Below are positions 1-9,705 of a stretch of DNA of 64,000 nt, piece after piece. The position numbers and the translations under genes were made by a program. Under the pieces are notes generated by a model that ran no database searches, was not told the origin of the DNA, and was given only the letters and a program-made list of their open reading frames with translations. Origin of the DNA: Holothuria scabra (lineage: Eukaryota; Echinodermata; Holothuroidea; Aspidochirotida; Holothuriidae). How positions within the stretch are numbered: the stretch's first letter is position 1; the number at the start of each line of letters is the position of its first letter. The DNA is taken from contig CM074179.1 in the NCBI GenBank assembly GCA_037179385.1, positions 36,419,905 to 36,483,904 on the forward strand, written 5' to 3'.

Positions 1-130
1 ATAATTGAGTGTTCATCATTGTCGGAGGCTTATGATGAAAACCTAGATAATCTCTATCACAAAAGGTCGGGTGTGGTAGTTAAACGTCAAGGGCGATAGC
101 TGTCAATTTTATAAGTTTTCTTACCCCTTT
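1..130. repeat. Left terminal inverted repeat of the Polinton/Maverick
   Basis: The reverse complement of 34177-34306 matches this stretch. Positions 1-121 agree with a single visible mismatch (position 112), and similarity then fades by about 130. Because the match is already running at base 1, the true tip, the expected AG...CT ends and the 6-bp target duplication may lie just outside the window. Long terminal inverted repeats of this size are normal for Polintons. Confidence 0.9.
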
Positions 131-441
131 TCTCGTTATGTTAATTAAAGCGCCCTCTTAATCAAATGAATGAGTAAGAGAACTTCGCAATTAATTTTGA
201 TTCGGAAGATGAAAGTGCAAACTGGTTAATAACTTTCGATCTATCCAAGAGGGTTATTACGTATCCTTAACGGGTGCCCGTGAACACAAACGATATTTGT
301 ACGTGTTTAAGCGTTTAGTGATATCTTATTTGTGTATGGGTTATTAACATTGAGAGTGTCTCAGACTGAGTATCCGACATTTAAGTTTACATCTCCAAAA
401 GCATCCGTTTTCAACCGTTATTCGCAATATATATATCTAAG

Positions 442-1546
442 ATGGATTCCGTTGCAACTAGAATCGCTCGAGCAGAGTCAATGGACGAGTTAACAACTAT
501 TTTAAATGAAGAAAACTTAACGGAAGTGGAGAGAGGATTTTTGTTTAACCGTCTGTGCTATCTAGCTACCGATGGACATCCTGTTTCTCAAGCGGACGTT
601 GTAGAAGAAAGTGTAGTTGGATAAGAGAGCGGTACGTTTACTTTCCTTAAGCTTTTAAGCGTAGAATTTTTTTTCAATAAATGAAATCAATAATCAAGGT
701 AATAATAAATTCGTTTGAAGGTTTCTTTCAAATCCGCTGCATTCAGTTTCCGTAATACGTGTTTCTTTCCTTTTAAGTTCCGTTGTAATTTTTTATTTAG
801 CAGCATTTTTATGGTCATTTATTTATAGATATACTTCAATACTGGATTCGCGCGGGATCTCCCGACTTAACAGAAAGTGAAAGAGATGTTTTTGAAAGCC
901 TTGTTGATGGAAGAAGGGAAGAAATTGGTTAGTATCTTTTCTTTTTATACAATACAGATCTCTTACAAGATTTAAAGTACTTTAAAACTGCTGATATTTC
1001 TGCCATCCCTTTACCATGCACCCCAATTGAACTAGTCCTGAAACCCCTCAGCAATATAGCAACCATACACATCTTTCCAAAGAAATGCAATTTTACAATC
1101 TAAATATAGGTTAATTTAATTTTATCTTATCAGATGAATTTAGTGATTGGCTTAAGAATGAGTATCCGGAGTTGACTGGCAGTCAAGAATTAGAGATAGA
1201 GCGGCTAATAACTGAAGGCCGTATTCCTGAGGCTCCAAACGATCCTGCCGCACGGGACAGTTTTGTGCACTCACGCATCATAGGGGCTGTCAACGAAGGT
1301 GCATCGACTTCAGGGCTTAATAGATTTCAAGTTGGGGGGAAGAGACCTCTTGAAGTGCTGGAAGTTTCGAATAGGGACGGCTCCGAAGAATTCTCGAATG
1401 ATCAAGAAGAGGAAGCAGAAGAATTCGACAACGACGTAAGCCGCTTTTACAGTATTGTTAAAGACACAGTATCGTGGCGCGAAACGGGGGCGACATTTGA
1501 ACAGCCTTCAAAAAAATTGTTATCCCACCCAAAATCCCGGATGTAG
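442..1546 (+). CDS. Unidentified three-exon protein next to the left terminal repeat
   Basis: I infer exons 442-610, 829-927 and 1134-1546. Exon 2 follows TTTATAG and ends before GTTAGT; exon 3 follows TTATCAG. All junctions are phase 1 and the combined frame stays open for about 226 codons to the TAG at 1544-1546. The exon 1 donor (AAA|GTGTAG) is the weakest call. Each exon carries a similar stretch of about 30 residues: a Trp or Leu helix start, then L-T-x-x-E, a run of acidic and hydrophobic residues, and a closing Gly (examples: NLTEVERGF, DLTESERDVF, ELTGSQELEI). The C-terminal part of exon 3 is acidic (a run of Glu, Asp and Asn) and looks disordered. I do not recognise the family. Its place within 450 bp of the terminal repeat suggests an early or regulatory Polinton accessory gene, but this is inference. 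Confidence 0.5.
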
Positions 1547-2312
1547 TCCATAGACACCGTATGATGACAGTTCATACGATTGCGAAGGATGGCGTACTGC
1601 TACATATGCTTGTTTGTGTGAGCGTTAATATGCGTAGTATCTGTGTTAATTTGTATGTAGCAGGGAGTTGTTTTCCTGATACAAGCGAGTACCTTGCTCA
1701 GTGACAACAGAGAGACCCTTGGGAAATTTCCCAATATCTTGGGAATTTTGAACCGTCTCGATCATTCTTTTTCTTCCCACTTTGAAAAAAGAAATATTGT
1801 GTGATTGTTTCTTTTTTCTACTTTTTTTAAGTCACTTATTAATTAGTTATGAAATATGTGAATAAGTTCTAATGAGAATGCCAAGGTGGCTAATTTGTAT
1901 TAAATTTCTGGCTTAATTGTTTTGAGTTTTAATCATCATTTTGACTTCGATGCTCTTATAGGCTATTATAACTGTAGTTCAACGTTGAGAGGCTGTACGT
2001 TGTTATTCGAGACGTGATCTTGGGAATTTCTAAAAAGACGAACTGGCCTAGGAAACCTGCATTGAACTTGAAATATTGGTCGAAGCGAAGGGGCTAGTCT
2101 TAGTCTTACGACAGCAAAATGTCTTCCTGTTCAGAACTTCAGAAAGAAAAAATCGAAGGACAGCTTTTGCACACGTTGTCACGAGAAGGAGAAATCAAAC
2201 GAGAAAAATACAGCAGCAAACGAAAGACGGAGTTCCCTTTCTCATTCTCACGCGAAATAGGCCCTACCTAACGTTAGATCGCCGCAGAAAAAGCAGGTTG
2301 ATTGTTTGGGGA
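1547..2312. other. Gene-free stretch
   Basis: No convincing ORF. The part at 1716-1760 contains two CTTGGGAA words separated by about 20 bp, and a similar pair occurs at 15761-15801 upstream of the polymerase gene, which could be a shared promoter or repeat element. A 50-codon ATG ORF begins at 2119 but I cannot support it. Confidence 0.4.
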
Positions 2313-2376
2313 ATGGCAAGTCTCTTGTTTATAACGGCGATTTTGCGAAACATCATCTCACAGATCATGCTCAAAG

Positions 2377-4067
2377 GTAAGTGAAATGTGTTTGTTCAGT
2401 TACTGACAGTAAAAAGTAAACAGGATTCCCGTCTCGTTAGTGATCCACATACCCACCCCACACGCGTGTTTAGCTTATGTACAGTACAGAGCATGCACAG
2501 GCCTAACGTTAGGACAACTTTATTCGTAGCTATATGCCTAGTAAAGCATTTGACGAGCTAGCACAGGTTACAGCAGAAGTGATCAGCACTACATTTACCA
2601 CTTCATCAAAATCGTAACCCCAGAATAAGCCGCACTACTCTTGAAAAATCTGACTCACCTATGTCCTCGGTTTGCTCATATACATGCCCCAAATAGTTTA
2701 CACTTATGATCTCTCAGAGGGCCTGGCGCGGAGTTTGCACTTTCCTCAACATTGCCTTCTCAAAACTTTCTCATCGAGCATAGACCTACAATATGCTATC
2801 ACTTAGATAATCCTAGCTGTTTCATTAGCCTACAGTCCACTTGACAATGAGTAAGTGCTCAGCTTTGCTGGATCAGTAATTTGCCAAAGAGACTTGATGA
2901 GAACAACAGTTCTATACTAAGCCTGCGCATGTTGGATTTACAGTATAATATAAATGAATGAATGTATTTTTGCTTATGTTTGAGTGACATCCAGCTGCAT
3001 AGTAATTGATACAAGTTATATGAATTGCAAAAAAAGGAAATGAAGGCTTTGATAAGCATTCATATATCATTCATGTCTGAATGCATTCCAACACATTAAA
3101 AAAACTAATGAATGCATTCAAACAGTAACTGAAGGCTTGGTAGACTTCAGAGGAAATTATGAAGGCTTATTCAGAATGCAAGGAAAACTTCATTTGAGGA
3201 AGAAAATAAGCATTCCAACTCACTGACAGTCCTTCGAATGCTAAATGATACATTCAGAAGGCATAATGAATGCTTATTGAAAGCATTCAATAAGGGTGAT
3301 GAGGGTCCCCATCCAAATGCCAGTAGTGGTTCGCCAGGTATGTGGTAAAAAAGAGTTGTAAGCTGCCTTCCTAATGAAAGGTAAGGCCCCATATATAGGC
3401 CTAGGCTTTCAAGTACGTACATCATAAATTTCCCCCCATGTGTGGAACAATGCTATAGTATAGAATGTTAACTACAGCCAGTAGGCCTTCATCAGTGGCC
3501 TAAGAAGACCTGGATCTGCAGATTTTGGGCTCAGTCGCAGATCCAGGATGTTGAGAAAGAGGGGAATTAACACACTGTCAACAAACCATACACTGGGGCA
3601 AAAATTTGAATTCTGCTTATATGCTCATATACAATTTGGCATAAATAATTACCAAATATTCAACAATTGGTTGTACCTGTATGCAACTGGAAACTGATGC
3701 TGATCTCCTTCCCCTCAATCACCACCACTCCACAATTACCCCCTCCTCACAAGGGAAATAAGAAATCTGCATTCTAAATTCAGTTCAAGCCAAAGTACTG
3801 TTGGCCTACTACCAGTAACCAGTTGGACTACAGGAATCAATTTTCATGGTTGTCAGAATATCTGGGACAACAAAAATTCCATACGGACAACCAGGTTGGT
3901 TGTCCTATGGACAACCATTTCCCTCTCGGACTGAAAAAAGTATACTGCTGATTGATAAATTCTTTCACTTTTTTCCATAATAGTTTCATAACCATATTTC
4001 AAACTTGGAGTGTTCCTGTCTCTCAAACATCACATCTTTTTATTCTTCAAGACCAATAATACATGCA
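2377..4067. other. Non-coding stretch with a GCATTC-rich part
   Basis: No gene is visible. Between about 3070 and 3300 the words GAATGC and GCATTC recur many times in both orientations, like a decayed short-period repeat. The remainder is unremarkable AT-rich sequence. Confidence 0.4.
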
Positions 4068-4387
4068 TCATCAAGGGCGGATCCAGCCCCTAGCTGAAGG
4101 AGGGGCAGTTTGAAAGAGGGGGGGCGGCAACATCATACAGGGGCCGCATACTCTTAAATTTGACCGACCTCATTTCTCAGACCAACTCCCATTGCCGCAG
4201 TTATATATAGCTGTACGGTTCGAATTTCTGGGGACCTTTATTTTATTTTTTTTCCTTTCGGGCAGTTTTTACTTTACTTTAAGGACTCAGGGGGCGCATT
4301 TTTCTTGTATTGAGGGGCGCTAGACTGGTCATGGGGGGCAGTTGACCCTAGTTGCCCCCCCCCCTCCCCCGGATCCGCCCTTGATGA
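4068..4387. mobile_element. MITE-like element with 17-bp perfect terminal inverted repeats
   Basis: TCATCAAGGGCGGATCC at 4068-4084 is the exact reverse complement of 4371-4387. The interior (about 285 bp) has G-rich and C-rich ends and no ORF. The CAAGGGCGGATCC tip resembles hAT-type MITE ends, but a clear 8-bp target duplication was not found, so the superfamily is uncertain. Confidence 0.75.
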
Positions 4388-4626
4388 ACATAATTAGCCT
4401 TCTGTTTTGTAATTAAGTGAAAAATATTTTGGACAACCAAATTTCCTTCTGAACCAAAATGAGTGAAATGGTTGCCCCAAGACAACACTAAATGTTTTTA
4501 AAAATGGAGGCCTGGGCTATGAGGGGTACTGTAAGGTAGGCTAAGCATAGTATAGCTGCTGTACCTGTACATACAGTATTAAAAGTTGTTTTCCCCAAGA
4601 TCTAGGCAGGAATGGCATATAAATGC

Positions 4627-4755
4627 TATTTCTGGGTTAAGTTTCCAACCAAGTACTTCAAGTCAAGCTAGTCTTGACCTTTTTTTTCTGTTTTGGTTCA
4701 CAGGCTTGTTTTCCCTACTCCATTGCTTTTGCAAGCACAATTGCAGTAGGTTCCA
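4627..4755 (-). repeat. Partial reverse copy of the tRNA-derived SINE
   Basis: Read on the minus strand, this segment matches the body of the SINE at 6731-6975: GGAACCTACTGC, then GTAGGGAAAACAAGCC, then GGTTGGAAACT in the same order. The tRNA-like head is missing, consistent with 5' truncation. Confidence 0.55.
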
Positions 4756-6493
4756 TTTTTAAAGTCTTCAGTAAGACCGGGCTGGGAATCTGTACGTTGA
4801 GTGTACATGAAATGCCAAATGCAATAAAAATTAGTGCCTGAGCAAAATTTATGTCCTCGGTTATCGACAGTGGCATTACTAATTACTTTTTCATTGGTAG
4901 AGGGAAATGTGCTGAAGTGGTGGGGCAAACAAAAATGCTCCTACTGTATATCGAGTGCCACTATTGACCAGCACATTGCGTACAGAGAACACTTTGCCTG
5001 AAATGTGCTTCAGATTGCATAAAATGGTACTTCCCAGCTGTTGCTTTTACTACTAAAAAGTGCTGCTTTCAAGAGGTGTTTGTGAAGTTCTTACACATTT
5101 TGCCCAATATACTTTTTACATAAGGGGGGTATACAAGAGCCACTGCTGATGCCACTGGTAATCGGTATAGGTTGATTTAAAATTCCTTTAGACAGAATAG
5201 ATTGCAATCCCCCCCCCCCCCCCCTTGTCCCTTTCTGTTTTAATGGGGCCTAGTGTTCACATTATCATCAATCATCATTATTGTAACTCTTATCATGCTG
5301 TTTCTATTGCGGTAAAAAAGTTGATTTTCTAACCTCAGTAATCTATTGTTCAACAGCTGAGGTATATCACGTTTCAAAACCAACTGCTGGAGGTCTATTA
5401 TTACCAATACTTCACCGAGCTCCTAGTCCACTTAAGTTGCAAAAAGTTTCACAGTTCTTTGGGCAGGATTGTAATCAAAACCCCCTCTATGTGCTCTGCA
5501 TACTGTGGCTAGGGTTTCTTGACTTGGATTAAGTGTCTTTGCATGGAGTATTAATGTCTGTCAATCATCAAATTGTGTAATTGGGCAAGGAAGGAAATCA
5601 ATTGCAATTTTTACCGCAACCATTACATCATGATAACAACCAGTTTTGACACCACCCCTTAATCATTGAGGGAAATGTGATTTGAAATCATGGAAGTCTT
5701 ATATGCACTCTTCCCAAAGATAAAATACTGTTTCATTGCAAATAGTCTTAATTTACTTTTCAGGTGTTCTTCAAAGTACTGTACATGCAGTGGGCTACAC
5801 AGACAGAGCCAAGTGAATGACCAACCTCACCTCAGTTGCTAGCTGTACGTTACACCCATAGGTGAGTGAAAATAACTGCAGGATGTATTAAAACAAGTCT
5901 TTCAATTTCCAAAAGCATGTTTTCCCAGCTAACTTCCAGGTAGTACTTCCATGGTTCACAACACTATAGTACAGAACAGTCTACCTTGTGCTGTTCAGAA
6001 TTGCTCGTAACTTTTTTGCGGCTTTAATTAGCACCATGAGTGGTGGCTCTATGTTGGGGCAAGAGGGGGAATTTGCTCTCCATATATTTTGTCCTTGGCC
6101 CCCCTAACTCCCCCTCACCCTCCCTCCCCCCCCCCCCCCGCGTAAATGTTAGCTGGTCAGAAAGTGGTTGGGTTTGGGTTTACTGAAAAGAATTTAAATA
6201 ACATACCTCTCCAGAGACTACATTTTTCATTCAGAGATACAGTATGCTAAAACCTCAGAGCTTCCAGGGGCGAAGCCTGTTTGATCCTGCCTATTGTAAA
6301 AGGTGACTATAGGGAAAACTGACTTGTACTTGAACTGTACTTGAAAGTAAATTTAAACTTTGAACTTTATATTGAGTTGACTGACACAATACTGTACATG
6401 ACATGTTCATGTTGGGTATTAAATCTCATCTTTGCATACTGTGCTGCAAACTTGCATCACCAGCTGTAAATATGATATTCCATTGAATTGCAG
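4756..6493. other. Non-coding stretch
   Basis: No ORF of note. It contains C-tracts at about 5208-5224 and 6129-6139, the splice-flanked segment 5764-5861 discussed with the exon chain, and at about 6265-6420 a dispersed repeat that also occurs at about 30835-31020. Confidence 0.4.
6265..6420 (+). repeat. Dispersed repeat, copy also at 30835-31020
   Basis: The order of words GGTGACTATAGGGAAA, CTTGAACTGTACT, TTTAAACTTTGAACTT and GACTGACAC is kept between the two sites with substitutions. It is a short non-coding interspersed repeat of unknown class, possibly the tail of a SINE. Confidence 0.5.
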
Positions 6494-6730
6494 CATTGAC
6501 ATCTACTCCTGTCAAGGGCCACTATGACAGTATATTAGAGCCAGTTTGTCCCTCATCAGCAGCTACAGGTAATTATGGAAGCCAAACACAGGGAGGATTG
6601 CAAATGGCTGTTCAACTTTAAACCAATAGCTATTGCCCAAGACTAGCTGAACTTTCATAGAGTTCAGACAAACATCATACATGTCCTATATGCACGATAT
6701 TCCCTTATACAACATGTACTACACAGACGG

Positions 6731-6975
6731 TGTGTTTGGTCTAACGGTACTATGGTAGAGCATCCACCTCTCACGCAGGAGGCTCACTTCCCAGGTCGAG
6801 TCATACCAAAGACTCTAAAAAAGGAACCTACTGCCATTTTGCATGATCGCTGTTCTGTATAAGCAGTGGGGTAGGGAAAACAAGCCAGTGAGCCACAACT
6901 GGAAAAAAGGCAGTGGCCGGTTCGACTTGAACCAATAGGTTGGAAACTGGGCCGTAAAACTCCATCTAACTACAA
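6731..6975 (+). repeat. tRNA-derived SINE
   Basis: The 5' part (about 6738-6810) has the look of a tRNA gene: an A-box-like GGTCTAACGG...TGGTAGAGCA, an anticodon-arm-like symmetrical segment, and a B-box-like AGGTCGAGTC. It is followed by a non-tRNA body that recurs at 4627-4755 (reverse) and about 48960-49050 (forward). The B box is degenerate and the arms do not pair cleanly, so this is a SINE and not a working tRNA gene. Confidence 0.6.
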
Positions 6976-6981
6976 CATGTA

Positions 6982-7290
6982 TTACAGCCAGGGCTGGAAA
7001 AAATATTTATTTTCCAGGAAGGGAGTTGCATTATTTCCCAGGAAGCCTTGAGTAAAAGTTTCCACAATTCTCCCTGCATTTTCATGAAAAGGGAAAGTTT
7101 CATCCAGATGTCCAAATTTTCTGGGAAGGAGCTTCTCAGCTTCACAACTCTTTTCACCCATGATTATAGCATTGTAGTACGTGCGGTAATAAGTCACAAC
7201 ATCCGGCATGGTGCCATGCAGTCTCTTTCCAAGGGAATGATGAAACCCTTCATAATACTGTAGGCACAAGCAACCCAAATCTGTGGCCAA
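6982..7290 (-). CDS. Unidentified ORF fragment, 102 codons, no ATG at its 5' end
   Basis: An open frame of 102 codons with a protein-like composition (paired Tyr, Cys, charged and hydrophobic alternation, for example YYRTYYNAIIMGEK). It opens at a TTG codon and has no near ATG, and it abuts the SINE 3' end. Overlapping frames on both strands are also open, which weakens the case. It may be a relic of a transposase or of a host exon, or chance. Confidence 0.2.
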   Translation of the reverse strand: MATDLGCLCLQYYEGFHHSLGKRLHGTMPDVVTYYRTYYNAIIMGEKSCEAEKLLPRKFGHLDETFPFHENAGRIVETFTQGFLGNNATPFLENKYFFQPWL

Positions 7291-8384
7291 AACCCAGAGA
7301 TTTGTCTGGGAATTATTTTGAATAAAATATTATGAAAGAAAAATTGAAAATTTGGATTTTAAATTCAATGTTGATTTGGGTTTGAATATTAAATTTCAAG
7401 TTTTGTGATTTTTAAAGGCAATTGCATTTCCTTCAAGAATTAGAAGGGAGTACACAATTGGAATGTTACTTGTCACTTTCTGGACAATAAATAACATACC
7501 CATCTATGCTCCCTTGAAAAGAATGGAAAATGTTTCCTAAAATGTTTCCCATGTACAGTGGGGACCATGCATCCATCATAACTGGGAGATGAATCCCCTG
7601 TCCCACCTCACTCCCCTTAGTACCTCTCTGGCACTCCTGGTTTACTGAACACTTATGGCAAAATAAATTGCCAAAACACAAAGGGTCATTCAAGATTTAA
7701 GCATGGAGTTGTTTTTCCCTCTACCTAAACAAAAAGGGATGGGGGTATTGGATGCCAGTCTTCCCTTGTCTTTCTGCAGTGGAAGTGTGATGTCTTTGTC
7801 ACAGCGTGGGAGGAGGGTGCTATATTTACTGTAATTGTTCATAAAGTTCTAAAGCTTTGACTATTTTCATGACAGTAAGCATTTCTTCTGGAGTAGAGTA
7901 CCGTAGCTTGACTGTCACATATGCATCTCTCTTCTTCTCACAGTAGTTGTATTTCCTTTCATTTTTTAACCTAGCTAGGCTACTCTCATCATTTCAAAAT
8001 GGATTTATGAAGTCAGAAGTCCTATGTTTTTTATTATTACTTATTTTATCTATTATTCCAACAATATATACTACCCAATCTGTTTCATTGAGTGTTAATT
8101 CTGAAAATGCAAGTTTTTTTTCTAGTGATAACTGATTGACCATTTTCAAATGCAGTCACATGCTTGCAAAACATATATACCTGCTTTCCAACATGCTTTT
8201 GAAATGTCGGATATTAACATAAAAAAGCTGACCAGGAAAGAAAAAAATCCTTTGTTAAACAGAATTTGTTTTGTAATTTTTTAATGTGCTGTATAGGCTC
8301 AGTCCTGGCAGATCTGCAATCACTGGGTCTTCCCATTTTAACCATACCACTCCAAGGTACATGACTGCTGTTGTCATTTTTCCA

Positions 8385-8640
8385 CATTGAAAGACAAAAA
8401 CAGTCATCCCAAACTTACTGTATTTCGAAGCAAAGACTAAAGCTCACAATTTTCTTTTCACTTTTCTTAATTTCTTAAAAGTGTCTTTAATAATTTTGTA
8501 GGACTTCATTATTACATATTCTAGGAAAACCAAGCAGTGACTCCCCCCAAAATGGCACATAACCGTTAAGAGCCAATCATGAAACAGGGAAGGTGTACTA
8601 CACTACTTCAAGTTGGGGAGACTGCTCTTGCCCTTAAAGC
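8385..8640 (+). mobile_element. MITE, family 'GAGCAGTC', copy 1
   Basis: The ends are CAGTCATCCCAAACTT at 8401 and the inverted CTTCAAGTTGGGGAGACTGCTC at about 8607-8626. The interior matches copies at 30463-30727, 32240-32515 and about 37990-38235, sharing CTAGGAAAACCAAGCAGTGACT and CCAATCATGAAACAGG. No coding capacity. It lies inside the Polinton and so inserted after it. Confidence 0.75.
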
Positions 8641-9705
8641 TTTTCATTAATCATGCTTTGATATTAAAGGGCAGAAAAGAAGATCTGAGATTTCCTTAGA
8701 TTGAAACAGTATCACGAAACTGCATGGTAGGAACATTCACCATTTGCATTTGGCATGAACACATCCATGGATAAAAAATACCTTTACCCAAGTTGCAAAT
8801 TTTTTGCCATTTGTCAGTTTGTTAGTTTTTTCTTCATTCATTTATCTTCAAAATATGATATAAAGAATAAAATGTAGTTTTCAAACTTTGCTAATTGCTC
8901 CATTATTATTGCCTGCTTGGACAAGAGGTGACTTGAAGAACTGGTCTAAATGCAGTACAATCTATTTTGTCAACAGTTCAGTTGAAGATTTCCTGGATTG
9001 CCACAATGAAAATGACACTGATGAGGCAGAGGCAGACAATATAATGTGGGAGGAAGCAGTCAAGTCTTAACATGAAAGTAGACTATCTAGGTAAATTCAC
9101 TATGCATTGGTTTCAGTTTCTTTGAAAAGAGAATCCTTGTACCTGATGGAAAAATATCAAGTTTTTGTTTATCTTTTGAATTTCCATTTTGATCTAGATT
9201 CTGCTCAAAATATTTCCGGAATGGTAGTATTGCCTATCCCCAGTTCCAAGACCTACTGACAGTAATACCAACCTCACCTCTGAAGCTCTGGCCTTGTCCA
9301 GTTAATCAAGTTTTGGCACCACAAGTTTGAAAGAAATCTTTTATGAGTAGCTCTCTCTTCAAGAAAGTGAAAAATATGAGAACAATTTCATCTTTTTGGA
9401 ATTTGTGACAAGGAGAATAAAGAAAAAAATTATAAGTGTTTTTCATACATTTCTAGTTCCAGCTGAGCCTGCTTATTATATTTAATTTGAAGAAGTACCA
9501 ATGCAGATTACTAAGCAGTCCAGAAAAATTTCAAGTAAGCAAGGAAACAAAACTCAGACAGAGCAAAAATATTTCTGTGGGCATTTCATATATTATTCTG
9601 TTTTTTTTATTGGCACAGGAGGACCAGCCCAAGGATCCACCCAAAGTTGTCAAGTTCACCTCTGCATATGCTAGTCATGTACAGTGTCACGTTCAACTGG
9701 ACTGA

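Larger units (their letters stand above)
2313..9674 (+). other. Chain of putative small exons (hidden spliced gene)
   Basis: Four segments have splice signals and compatible phases. 2313-2376 starts with ATG, encodes a hydrophobic leader-like peptide (MASLLFITAIL...) and ends at AAAG|GTAAGT, a perfect donor. 6494-6568 sits between GCAG and GTAATT. 8297-8356 sits between TATAG and GTACAT. 9619 onward follows GGCACAG. The first three all end in phase 1, and the joined frame is open until a TAG about 17 codons into the last segment, giving about 84 residues. A fifth segment, 5764-5861, has excellent signals (TTTTCAG, then GTGAGT) but brings a stop in this frame, so it would be a UTR or poison exon. 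The product would be a small secreted or membrane peptide of no known family. Exon prediction by eye is unreliable, so confidence is low. Confidence 0.3.

Noticed and set aside
6738..6810. Possible tRNA gene
   Set aside because: The B box is degenerate, the acceptor arm does not close, and the segment continues into a dispersed repeat body; it is a SINE head.
8878..9070. Exon-like ORF with Trp/Ser/Cys pattern recalling metalloprotease ectodomains
   Set aside because: No continuation upstream or downstream in a compatible phase, and the likeness is too short to support.
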